Below, one piece after another: positions 16,671 to 24,442 of a DNA stretch of 64,000 nt. The stretch lies in contig NZ_CP042862.1 of the NCBI RefSeq assembly GCF_008001015.1, positions 3,162,001 to 3,226,000 of the forward strand, read 5' to 3'. How positions within the stretch are numbered: position 1 is the first letter of the stretch; each line of letters starts with the position of its first letter. The notes beneath the pieces were generated by a model. The model had not been told where the DNA came from, searched no databases, and saw nothing but the letters and a program-made list of their open reading frames with translations. The DNA is from Serinicoccus profundi (GTDB lineage: Bacteria; Actinomycetota; Actinomycetes; Actinomycetales; Dermatophilaceae). The translations under genes and the position numbers were made by a program.

Positions 16671-18980
16671 TCAGGCCGGGGCGGCCACCTGGCCGCTCGG
16701 CTCGTCGGCATCCTTGGTCGGCTCACCCTCAGGGCGGTGGCGACCGGCGTGGTCGACCCGTCGCGGCCACCAGAAGCGCTCGCCGAGGACCCGCACGATC
16801 GCGGGCACCAGCACGGTCCGCACCACGAGGGTGTCGAGGAGCACACCGATGCAGATGACGACACCGAGCTGGGCCAGCACCACCAACGGCAGCACGCCGA
16901 GCACCGCGAAGACCGCGGCGAGCAGGATGCCCGCGCTGGTGATGACGCCGCCGGTCGCGCCCAGCGCTCGCAGCACGCCGTCGCGGGTGCCGTGCTCGCC
17001 GGCCTCCTCCAGGGTCCTGGTGATGAGGAAGATGTTGTAGTCCACGCCCAGCGCCACCAGGAACAGGAAGGCCAGCAAAGGCATCCCCGCATCGATCGCC
17101 GCGAAGCCGAAGACCCCGGTGAAGAGCCACCACGACACGCCCAGCGCCGCGCAGAAGGTCGTCACCACGGAGGCGATGAGGATCACCGGCGCCAGCACCG
17201 AGCGCAGCAGCGCCATGAGCGCGAGGAGCACCAGCACGAGGATGAGCGGCAGGACCACGAAGCGGTCGCGCAGGTTGCCCTCACCCTCGTCGAGGGCCGA
17301 CGCGTCGCCGCCGGTGACGTAGGTCTCGGCATAGCCGCCGACCGCACCGCGCAGCTCGACGACGGCAGCCTCGGCCTCCTCACTCCCCGGATCGGCGTCG
17401 AGGACGACCTGCACCTGGCCGATGCCGTCGACCGGCTCGACCGGCGTGGCCTGGGTGACGCCCTCGATATCGCCCACCACGCCCACGAGCTCCTCCAGCT
17501 GCGCCTCGTCACCGCGCGTCACGACCACGAGCGGGTCGGAGGTGCCGGCGGGGAAGGACTCCCCCAGCCGTTCCGCCGCCGTGATCGCCTCGGGCGTCTG
17601 GAGGAACTGGTCCTCCGGCGCGAGCCCGCTGCGGATCTGGGTGAGGCCGAAGGCCATGGCGGCGAGCAGCACGAGCGTCCCGGCGATGTATGCCGCGGGG
17701 GCCTTCGCGACCCGGTCACCGATGCGACGCCACAGCGATCGCGACTCGGCCAGCACCGGCTGCCCCTCGCGGGGGACCTGCGGCCAGAAGATCCACCGGC
17801 CGAAGAGCACGAGCGCGCCGGGCAGCACGACGAGCACGAAGGCCATGGCCACGAGCACCCCGACGGCGCAGGCGAGCCCGAGCCCGCGGGTGGAGGGGAA
17901 GGCCGAGAGCAGCAGGCACAGCACGCCGACCACGACGGTGCTGGCGCTGGCGATGATCGCCTCGGCCGCCCGCCGCAGCGCCACGGCCATCGCCTCGTGC
18001 CGAGAGGTATGCCGTCGCAGCTCGTCGCGGTAGCGGCTGATGAGCAGCAGCGCGTAGTTGGTGCCGGCACCGAAGACGAGGACCGACAGGATCCCGATGG
18101 TCGACTCGTCCCAGGGGATGCTCACGGCCTTGAGGGCATAGGTCGCGGCGGTGGCGGCGACCTGGTCGGCCACGCCGACGACGAGCAGCGGGATGACCCA
18201 GAGCACCGGGCTGCGGTAGGTCACGATGAGCAGGAGCGCCACGACGGTCGCAGTCGCGCCGAGCAGGGTGATGTTGGCGCCGTCGAAGACCGAGGCGAGG
18301 TCGGCCTCGATCGCGGCCGGGCCGGTGACCTGGGCGGTGATCCCCTCGGGCGCGCCGTCGGCCAGGTCGGTGCGCAGCTGGGTCACGACCTCCTGCGAGT
18401 CGGTGGCCGTCGGCGCGTCCAGCGCGAGCACGCTGATGGCGGCGGTGCCGTCCTCGGCGGGGATGACGGGGTAGTCGCCGACGACACCCGGTGGCGGCCC
18501 CCCGGCCGCCTGCTCGCCCTCCTCGGCTGAGCCCCCTGCCGCGTCCGCGCCCTCTGCATCGGCGTCCGCCGGTGCACCCTCACCCTCGGGCCTGCCGGTC
18601 GAGGCGGCCGCGTCGGCCCCCTCAGACGGAGCCGAGCCGTCGTCCGCCCCCTGCGGTGGTCCACCCTCGCCACCGGTCGAGGGAGCCTCGGCCCCCTCCG
18701 GGGCGACGTCCTCCATGAGCTGGCCGAGCTCGGGCAGGGCGCTCTCGATGTCCGCGTCCGCGGTGAAGAGGACGATCGCCGTCTTGCTGCCCTCGTCCGG
18801 CAGCTCGTCGAGCAGCGCCTGGCCCTGCGTGCTGTCGAAGCCGGCCGGCAGGGTGTCCAGCGGCGAGGCGGTCCGCTCGGCCTGGCCGATGCCGGCGATG
18901 AGCCCGACGCCCAGCAGGAGCCCGACCAGGGCGATGACCCAGGACCGCGGGGCGGTGAGGGTGGTGATGAGGCGAGACAT
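16671..18980 (-). CDS. MmpL/RND-family exporter
   Basis: A 769-residue transporter with the 12-helix MMPL arrangement: helix 1 at about residues 13-32, an extracytoplasmic domain, five helices, a second extracytoplasmic domain and five more. LGVDYNIFLITRTLEE is the family's proton-relay helix in the second half. The first external domain contains an unusual insert (about residues 92-165) of Ala, Gly, Glu and Asp. The start at 18980 is chosen because helix 1 follows at once. It is divergent from a MarR regulator with a shared palindrome, so it is probably a drug or lipid exporter under MarR control. Confidence 0.88.
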   Translation of the reverse strand: MSRLITTLTAPRSWVIALVGLLLGVGLIAGIGQAERTASPLDTLPAGFDSTQGQALLDELPDEGSKTAIVLFTADADIESALPELGQLMEDVAPEGAEAPSTGGEGGPPQGADDGSAPSEGADAAASTGRPEGEGAPADADAEGADAAGGSAEEGEQAAGGPPPGVVGDYPVIPAEDGTAAISVLALDAPTATDSQEVVTQLRTDLADGAPEGITAQVTGPAAIEADLASVFDGANITLLGATATVVALLLIVTYRSPVLWVIPLLVVGVADQVAATAATYALKAVSIPWDESTIGILSVLVFGAGTNYALLLISRYRDELRRHTSRHEAMAVALRRAAEAIIASASTVVVGVLCLLLSAFPSTRGLGLACAVGVLVAMAFVLVVLPGALVLFGRWIFWPQVPREGQPVLAESRSLWRRIGDRVAKAPAAYIAGTLVLLAAMAFGLTQIRSGLAPEDQFLQTPEAITAAERLGESFPAGTSDPLVVVTRGDEAQLEELVGVVGDIEGVTQATPVEPVDGIGQVQVVLDADPGSEEAEAAVVELRGAVGGYAETYVTGGDASALDEGEGNLRDRFVVLPLILVLVLLALMALLRSVLAPVILIASVVTTFCAALGVSWWLFTGVFGFAAIDAGMPLLAFLFLVALGVDYNIFLITRTLEEAGEHGTRDGVLRALGATGGVITSAGILLAAVFAVLGVLPLVVLAQLGVVICIGVLLDTLVVRTVLVPAIVRVLGERFWWPRRVDHAGRHRPEGEPTKDADEPSGQVAAPA

Positions 18981-19022
18981 GGTGGACGCGTGACCTCCGG
19001 CGTAGGCTGGGCTCAAGTCGTC

Positions 19023-19038
19023 AGGTAGGTACCTAACT
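19023..19038. promoter_or_regulatory. Probable MarR operator
   Basis: AGGTAGGTACCTAACT contains a perfect 10-base palindrome (TAGGTACCTA, 19026-19035) with partly matching flanks. It lies in the 60-base divergent gap between the MmpL exporter and the MarR gene, just before the latter's GTG. Autoregulation and co-repression of the exporter are the natural inference. Confidence 0.6.
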
Positions 19039-19040
19039 AA

Positions 19041-19595
19041 GTGAGCAAGTTCATGACAGAAAGTAGCACGGGCCGACCCGCCGAGACCACTCGTGCGGAG
19101 GCTGCCCCACCCGAGGAGTCCAGGGCGGAGCCGATCGCCGTGCCCGGCCCCCAGACCCAGTGGGTCCAGGCCTGGGAGCCCGGGCCGGTGCTCGACACCC
19201 TGCGCCGCTTCATCGACACCAGCCGCCGCGCCACCCCGGCCCTCGCCCGCCGGGCCGGCCTGACGCATACCGAGCTCACCGTCCTCGAGCACGTCATGGA
19301 CGAGCCGGTCGGGCCCAGCGAGCTCGCCCAGCGTCTCGGGGTGACCTCGGCCGCAGCCAGCGGCATCGTCGACCGGCTGGTCGCCCGCGGCCACGCCCGC
19401 CGCGAGCCGCACCCGACCGATCGCCGCCGCACCGCGGTGACCGCGACCGACAGCGGCCGCGAGGAGCTCTTGGGCCATCTCATGCCCATGTTCGTCGGTC
19501 TGGCCCAGGTGGACGCCACCCTCAGCGACGCCGAGCGCGAGATCGTCCTGCGCTTCCTCACCGAGGCGGAACGGGCCGTCGGGCGCCTGCTCTGA
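19041..19595 (+). CDS. MarR-family transcriptional regulator
   Basis: A 184-residue winged-helix dimeric repressor. Helices of the HTH run from LTHTELTVLEHVMDEPVGPSE to SELAQRLGVTSAAASGIVDRL, followed by the wing GHARREPHPTDRRRTAVTAT (DxR-type MarR signature). The first about 45 residues are a low-complexity Ala/Pro/Glu extension. The start may be GTG 19041 or ATG 19053. Ligand unknown. It is divergent from the MmpL exporter gene, which it probably represses. Confidence 0.88.
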   Translation: MSKFMTESSTGRPAETTRAEAAPPEESRAEPIAVPGPQTQWVQAWEPGPVLDTLRRFIDTSRRATPALARRAGLTHTELTVLEHVMDEPVGPSELAQRLGVTSAAASGIVDRLVARGHARREPHPTDRRRTAVTATDSGREELLGHLMPMFVGLAQVDATLSDAEREIVLRFLTEAERAVGRLL

Positions 19596-19603
19596 GGCGC
19601 ACC

Positions 19604-19609
19604 TAGACT
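19604..19609 (+). promoter_or_regulatory. -10 box for a probable leaderless moaB-moaA transcript
   Basis: TAGACT, six bases, then ATG at 19616. Confidence 0.5.
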
Positions 19610-19615
19610 GTGGTG

Positions 19616-20197
19616 ATGAGCCAGCAGGCTGGCGAGCAGACGCAGCACGACCACCCGCAGCACGACGACACCCACCACCAGGACACGCCCGGACGCTCCG
19701 CCGCGGTGGCGGTCACCATCTCCGACCGCAGCTCCGACGGGCGCCGGGAGGACGAGAGCGGTCGCCTGCTCGTCGAGGCGCTGCGCGACCTCGGGTATGC
19801 CGTGGAGTCCTCGGTCGTCGTCCCCGACGGCGTCGAGTCCGTCGCTGGGGCGTTGCGCGCGGCGGTCGCCGACGGTGCCCGCCTGGTCGTCACGACCGGC
19901 GGCACCGGCATGGGGCCACGCGACCTCACCCCTGAGGGCACCCGCGAGGTCATCACCCGGGAGAACCACGGCATGGCCGAGCTGATCCGTCGGGAAGGCG
20001 CCCGGCACACGCCCTTCGCTGCGGTGTCCCGTGGCGTCGTGGGCGTCGTCGACTGGCCCGCCGAGCGCGGGGTGGGCGGGACGCTCGTCATCAACCTCCC
20101 CGGGCGTCCCGCGGCGGTCACCGAGGGCATGGAGATCGTCGGCCCGCTGCTGCGGCACGTGCTGTCGCAGGTGAGCGGGGGTGACCACTCGTGGTGA
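19616..20197 (+). CDS. moaB: Molybdenum cofactor biosynthesis protein MoaB/Mog
   Basis: A 193-residue protein of the MogA/MoaB fold, which adenylylates molybdopterin before metal insertion. The conserved TTGGTGMGPRDLTPE motif and the later VVDWPAERGVGGTLVINLPGRPAA region, holding a Pro-Gly-xx-Pro-like loop, are visible. The N terminus has a His/Gln-rich stretch (residues 3-27) that might bind metal; this is unusual for the family. The gene overlaps moaA, so the two are co-expressed. Confidence 0.88.
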   Translation: MSQQAGEQTQHDHPQHDDTHHQDTPGRSAAVAVTISDRSSDGRREDESGRLLVEALRDLGYAVESSVVVPDGVESVAGALRAAVADGARLVVTTGGTGMGPRDLTPEGTREVITRENHGMAELIRREGARHTPFAAVSRGVVGVVDWPAERGVGGTLVINLPGRPAAVTEGMEIVGPLLRHVLSQVSGGDHSW

Positions 20198-21237
20198 CCC
20201 GCGACCCCCTGGTCGACAGCTACGGACGCGTGCACCGCGACCTGCGGATCTCGGTGACCGACCGCTGTTCGCTGCGCTGCACCTACTGCATGCCCGAGGA
20301 CGGTGTGCCCTGGCTGCCCCGGGCCACGATGCTCACCACCGAGGAGGTCGTCCGGATCGCGGATGTCGCCGTCTCGATGGGCATCGAGGAGGTCCGCCTC
20401 ACCGGCGGGGAGCCGCTGCTGCGCCGCGACCTCGTCGACGTCGTCGCCGGGATCACCGCGCTGGAGGGCCCGGCCGGCTCGCCCGAGGTCTCGATGACGA
20501 CCAACGCCATCGGCCTGGCCAAGAACGCCGCCGCCCTGCACGAGGCGGGGATGACCCGGGTCAACGTCAGCCTGGACACCCTGCGCCGCGACGTCTTCAT
20601 CTCCCTGGCCAAGCGCGACCGCCTCGCCGACACGCTCGCCGGGGTCCACGCCGCCGCCGAGGCCGGCATGGTGCCGGTGAAGATCAACACCGTGCTCATG
20701 CGCGGCGTCAACGATGCTCCCGAGGATGTCGTCGCCCTGCTGACCTTCGCCCTGGAGCACGGCTACGAGCTGCGCTTCATCGAGCAGATGCCGCTGGACG
20801 CCCAGCACGGCTGGGACCGCACGCAGATGATCACCGGTGAGGAGATCCTGGGCATGCTGCGGACGGGCTACGACCTCGCCGCCCAGCCCGACGAGGCACG
20901 GGGCAGCGCCCCGGCCGAGCTCTTCGACGTCCGCCCCCTCGGCGTCGGTCCCGACGCAGGCTCGCCGCCACTGGGCACGGTAGGGGCCATCGCCTCGGTG
21001 ACGATGCCCTTCTGCGGCAGCTGCGACCGGGTGCGGCTCACGGCCGACGGGATGATCCGCAACTGCCTCTTCGCCACCGGGGAGACCGACCTGCGCACCC
21101 CCATGCGAGAGGGTGCCTCCGACGACGAGCTGGCCGACCTGCTCCGCGCCTCGATCGGAGCCAAGCTGCCCGGGCACGGCATCAACCAGCCCGACTTCCT
21201 GCAGCCGCCGCGACCCATGAGCGCCATCGGCGGCTAG
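20191..21237 (+). CDS. moaA: GTP 3',8-cyclase MoaA
   Basis: A 348-residue radical-SAM enzyme that starts molybdenum cofactor synthesis by rearranging GTP. The N-terminal [4Fe-4S] motif is CSLRCTYC (CxxxCxxC) and the SAM-binding TGGEPLLRRD follows. The second, substrate-binding cluster lies in FCGSCDRVRLTADG and NCLFA. The C terminus ends in GG, the activating tail found in MoaA. GTG 20191 overlaps moaB by seven bases; GTG 20194 would give a four-base GTGA overlap and is equally likely. It works with MoaB, MoaD, MobA and MoeZ, which are nearby. Confidence 0.95.
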   Translation: MVTRDPLVDSYGRVHRDLRISVTDRCSLRCTYCMPEDGVPWLPRATMLTTEEVVRIADVAVSMGIEEVRLTGGEPLLRRDLVDVVAGITALEGPAGSPEVSMTTNAIGLAKNAAALHEAGMTRVNVSLDTLRRDVFISLAKRDRLADTLAGVHAAAEAGMVPVKINTVLMRGVNDAPEDVVALLTFALEHGYELRFIEQMPLDAQHGWDRTQMITGEEILGMLRTGYDLAAQPDEARGSAPAELFDVRPLGVGPDAGSPPLGTVGAIASVTMPFCGSCDRVRLTADGMIRNCLFATGETDLRTPMREGASDDELADLLRASIGAKLPGHGINQPDFLQPPRPMSAIGG

Positions 21238-21246
21238 CACCTCTCG

Positions 21247-21300
21247 ACCGAGCGCCGCAGATGGTTGCCCCCAGCCCGACCGAGCGCCGCGAATGGTTGG
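21247..21300. repeat. Two copies of a short repeat also found at 57484
   Basis: CCGAGCGCCGCAGATGGTTG lies at 21248-21267, and a variant with GA in place of AG lies at 21280-21299. An identical copy of the first occurs at 57485-57504. Both places are gaps between convergent genes. Confidence 0.75.
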
Positions 21301-21329
21301 CCCCGACCCGACCGAGCCAGTGGGGCGGC

Positions 21330-21569
21330 TCAGCCGCCGGCGAAGGGCGGGAGCACGTCCAGCACGGCGTCGTGGCCGAGCGGGAGGTCGGGGTCGGAGA
21401 CGTACTGCCCGTCGTGCAGCACCGAGCTCAGCGCCAGCACCCGGGTCAGCTCGGCGCCGTGCCGCTCGCGCAGGCTCGCGAGCAACGACCCGAGGTCGTC
21501 GGCCTCGACGTGCTCGCTCTGGGTGCCTGCAGCCTCCGCGGCCGCGGCGAAAAATCTCACCGTCGCCAT
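21330..21569 (-). CDS. moaD: MoaD/ThiS-family sulfur carrier protein
   Basis: A 79-residue ubiquitin-fold sulfur carrier ending in PPFAGG, the Gly-Gly tail that is adenylylated and thiocarboxylated by MoeB/MoeZ. It is the small subunit of molybdopterin synthase, whose large subunit MoaE is not in this window. It lies convergent to moaA. Length and end are typical. Confidence 0.9.
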   Translation of the reverse strand: MATVRFFAAAAEAAGTQSEHVEADDLGSLLASLRERHGAELTRVLALSSVLHDGQYVSDPDLPLGHDAVLDVLPPFAGG

Positions 21570-21606
21570 GGCGCCAGTGTCGCAGACGAGCCGGTATGCC
21601 GCCCCC

Positions 21607-21678
21607 GCGGGCCGGAGGTCCGCTTCCGGGGGGCGCCGGGACGCGGGCCGGAGGTCCGCTTCCGGGAGGCGCCGGGAC
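21607..21678. repeat. 36-bp tandem duplication
   Basis: Two head-to-tail units (21607-21642 and 21643-21678) begin GCGGGCCGGAGGTCCGCTTC and differ at one or two positions. They fill the gap between the end of the HMG-CoA lyase gene and the start of moaD, where they would lie in the moaD promoter or the operon's 3' trailer. Confidence 0.85.
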
Positions 21679-21681
21679 GGG

Positions 21682-22563
21682 TCACGGGAAGCGCCCGGCC
21701 CGGCCCAGCTGGCCGGGCAGGTCGCGCCTGAGCAGCCGGGTCACCCACGCGGCCACCTCGAGCACGGCGTCGAGGTCGACCCCGGTGTCCACGCCCTCGC
21801 GCTCCAGCAGGTAGAGCAGGTCCTCGGTGGCGATGTTGCCCGTCGCGCCCGGGGCGAAGGGGCACCCGCCGAGACCGGCGACCGAGGCGTCGAGCACGCT
21901 GACCCCGTGCTCCAGGGCCTGGTAGGCGTTGGCGTAGCCGGTGTTGCGGGTGTTGTGCAGGTGAAGCCCGAGGGGTATGCCGAGACCCTCGGCGCCGCGG
22001 AGCAGCGCGGTGACCTGGCGCGGGCTGCCGACGCCGATCGTGTCGGCGAAGATGATCTCGTCCGGCGCCTCCAGCCGGTGCGCGAGGGCGACGGGGACCC
22101 CCGGGTCGACCTCGCCCTCGAAGGGACAGCCGAAGGACGCGGCCAGGGTCACGCTCACCCGGCGTCCGTCGGCGTGGGCTGACGCGATGAGGGCGTTGGC
22201 CTCCTCCACCGACTGCCCGACCGACCGGCCCTGGTTGCGCTGGTTGAACGTCTCGGTGGAGCAGAAGGCGAGGTGCACCTCCGGCACCGGCGCCTCGCGG
22301 AGGCGCTCGTAGCCGCGCGGGTTGAGCACGAGCGCGCTGAGCGTGACGCCCTGACCGACCGCCGCCTCGGCGACGACCGTCTCGACCTCGGCCATCTGCG
22401 GCACCCGCCGCCCGTCGACGAAGCTGCCCAGCTCGATCCGGCGCAGGCCGGTGCCCGCGAGCCGGCGCACCAGCTCGGCGCGGACGTGGGGCGAGACGTG
22501 CTCGGGCTCGTTCTGCAGGCCGTCCCGCGGGCCGACCTCGACGATCTGCAGGTCGGTGCTCAC
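21682..22563 (-). CDS. Hydroxymethylglutaryl-CoA lyase family enzyme
   Basis: A 293-residue DRE-TIM metallolyase. The N-terminal VGPRDGLQNE motif binds the metal, HLHNTRNTGYAN supplies metal His residues, and GLGGCPFAPGATGN is the HMG-CoA lyase signature with the catalytic Cys. It cleaves a 3-hydroxyacyl-CoA such as HMG-CoA to acetyl-CoA and acetoacetate; citramalyl-CoA cleavage is a possible alternative in this family. The start is GTG in a GTGA overlap with the CoA-transferase gene. It is the last gene of a five-gene operon with a transporter, which points to catabolism of an imported acid. Confidence 0.88.
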   Translation of the reverse strand: MSTDLQIVEVGPRDGLQNEPEHVSPHVRAELVRRLAGTGLRRIELGSFVDGRRVPQMAEVETVVAEAAVGQGVTLSALVLNPRGYERLREAPVPEVHLAFCSTETFNQRNQGRSVGQSVEEANALIASAHADGRRVSVTLAASFGCPFEGEVDPGVPVALAHRLEAPDEIIFADTIGVGSPRQVTALLRGAEGLGIPLGLHLHNTRNTGYANAYQALEHGVSVLDASVAGLGGCPFAPGATGNIATEDLLYLLEREGVDTGVDLDAVLEVAAWVTRLLRRDLPGQLGRAGRFP

Positions 22564-23777
22564 ACGACCCCCTCGGCGTGCAGCTCGCGCAGCTGCGCGT
22601 CGTCCAGGCCCAGCACCGAGCTCAGCACGGCGTCGGTGTGCTCGCCCAGCTCCGGCCCGAGGTGCCTGATGCCGCCCGGGGTCGAGGAGAGCTTGGGGGT
22701 GACATTCTGCATCGGCAGCTCGCCCAGGGTCCGGTGCATCACCGTCGTGATCGCCTCCCGGGCGGCGAAGTGCTCGTCGGAGAGCATGTCGGCGGCGGTG
22801 TAGACCAGCCCCGCCGGGATGCCACCGGCGTGGAGGTCCTCGAGCAGCTCCTCGGCTCCGCGGGTGGAGGTCCAGGCCGAGATGAGCTCGTCGAGCTCCT
22901 CCTGGTGCTGCCCCCGGGCGTCGTGGTCGCGGTAGCGCTCGTCCTCGACGAGGTTGGGTCGACCCATGACCTGCGCCAGTCGGGCGAAGACGGTGTCCCG
23001 GTTGGCGCCGATGACCACGGTGCCGCCCCCGGCGGTGGGGTAGACGTTGCTGGGTGCGACGCCGGGCAATGTCGAGCCGGTCCGCTCCCGGGTCACCCCG
23101 GCCTTGGCGTACTGCGGCACGAGTGACTCCATCATCGCCAGCACGGCCTCGTAGATCGCCGTGTCGACCACCTGGCCACGACCGGTCCGTTGCCGGGCGA
23201 CGAGGGCCATCGAGACGCCCAGGGCGGAGAACAACCCCGCCAGGGAGTCACCGATGGAGACCCCGACCCGGCTCGGTGGGCCGTCGGGGTCGCCGGTGAC
23301 GTGGCGCAGCCCACCCATGGCCTCCCCGACCGAGCCGAAGCCGGCCCGCGGGGCATACGGACCCGTCTGGCCGTATCCCGTGACGCGGGCGGTGACCAGG
23401 CCCGGGTTGACGGCGCGCAGGACCTCATCGCCGAGCCCCCACCGCTCCAGCGTGCCGGGGCGGAAGTTCTCGACGAGCACGTCGGCCGTCCCGATGAGGT
23501 CGCGGGCCAGCCCCTGCCCCCGCTCCGTCCGCAGGTTCAGCGTCACCGACTGCTTGTTGCGGGCGATGACCGGCCACCACAGCGACACCGGCTCGTCGTG
23601 GTCGGGGATCTCCTCGCTGCCCCAACGGCGCATGGGGTCGCCGGCGCCCGGGTCCTCGATCTTGATGACCTCGGCCCCGAAGTCACCGAGGATCTGGCCG
23701 CAGAAGGGCCCGGCGATGAGGGTGCCCATCTCCACCACGCGGATCCCGCTGAGGGGGCCCTGGTCGGGGTCGCTCAC
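22560..23777 (-). CDS. CaiB/BaiF class III CoA-transferase
   Basis: A 405-residue class III CoA-transferase that moves CoA between acyl groups through an aspartyl-CoA intermediate. Family landmarks are GIRVVEMGTLIAGPFCGQILGDFGAEVIKIE at the N terminus, ARNKQSVTLNLRTERG, and NFRPGTLERWGLG. The catalytic Asp is likely in GDSLAGLFSALG. In this operon it would activate an imported hydroxy-acid for the downstream lyase. GTGA overlaps join it to both neighbours. Confidence 0.9.
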   Translation of the reverse strand: MSDPDQGPLSGIRVVEMGTLIAGPFCGQILGDFGAEVIKIEDPGAGDPMRRWGSEEIPDHDEPVSLWWPVIARNKQSVTLNLRTERGQGLARDLIGTADVLVENFRPGTLERWGLGDEVLRAVNPGLVTARVTGYGQTGPYAPRAGFGSVGEAMGGLRHVTGDPDGPPSRVGVSIGDSLAGLFSALGVSMALVARQRTGRGQVVDTAIYEAVLAMMESLVPQYAKAGVTRERTGSTLPGVAPSNVYPTAGGGTVVIGANRDTVFARLAQVMGRPNLVEDERYRDHDARGQHQEELDELISAWTSTRGAEELLEDLHAGGIPAGLVYTAADMLSDEHFAAREAITTVMHRTLGELPMQNVTPKLSSTPGGIRHLGPELGEHTDAVLSSVLGLDDAQLRELHAEGVV

Positions 23778-24442
23778 GTCATACCTTTCGTCGTCGGATC
23801 GGCAGCGGAGTCCCGCTGCGTCGCCACCCGGTGCTGCCGGACGGCCTCGTGCGCAGCGCGGATGTGCGCCACCATGACGCCCTCGGCCCAGGCACCGTCA
23901 CCGGCCTCGACCGCCTCGATGAGCTCGCGGTGGTGGCCCTGGCTCCGGGCCAGCTCGGCGTCGGCGTAGACCATGAAGGCCGTGTGCACGAGCGACACGG
24001 AGATGACCGACTGCAGCACCCGGGGAAGGAGGACGTTGCCGCCCGCCTCGTGGAGGGCGTGGTGAAACTCCAGGTTGAGCGCGCCGATCTGGCCCCGCTC
24101 GCCGGAGGAGGCGCAGCGTTCCATCTCCTGCGCCAACCGCCGCAGCGCGGGCACGTCCACGTCACCACGCTCCGCGGCGAGGCGGGCGGCATACCCCTCC
24201 AGCAGGGCGCGCAGCTCGAAGATCGAGTCGACCTGCTCGTTGGAGAAGCCCACCACGCGGGCGCCGCGCCGGGGCGCGATCTCGACCAGCCCGTCCGCCT
24301 CCAGACGCCGCAGGGCGTCCCGGACGGGCGTGCGGCTGGTCCCGAGCTGGCTGGCGAGCAGCTCCTCGCGCAGCGGGGTGTGCGGCTGCCAGGTGCCGGC
24401 GAGGAGCAGCTCACGCAGCGCGGCGTAGGGGGCCTCGCTCAC
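23774..24442 (-). CDS. GntR-family regulator (FadR/FCD type)
   Basis: A 222-residue repressor. The winged HTH covers about residues 1-70 (LREELLASQLGTSRTPVRDALRRLEADGLV), and a helical FCD effector domain follows with metal-binding candidates in EFHHALHEAGG and HHRELIEAV. GTG at 24442 overlaps the symporter stop. As it lies inside the operon whose promoter carries two TTGTGCACAA palindromes, autoregulation with release by the transported acid or its CoA ester is the likely scheme. Confidence 0.9.
   Translation of the reverse strand: MSEAPYAALRELLLAGTWQPHTPLREELLASQLGTSRTPVRDALRRLEADGLVEIAPRRGARVVGFSNEQVDSIFELRALLEGYAARLAAERGDVDVPALRRLAQEMERCASSGERGQIGALNLEFHHALHEAGGNVLLPRVLQSVISVSLVHTAFMVYADAELARSQGHHRELIEAVEAGDGAWAEGVMVAHIRAAHEAVRQHRVATQRDSAADPTTKGMT

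Noticed and set aside
16671-19478. An MmpL protein starting at 19478
   Set aside because: The extra N-terminal part is antisense to the MarR gene and lacks membrane character; the family's first helix starts right after ATG 18980.
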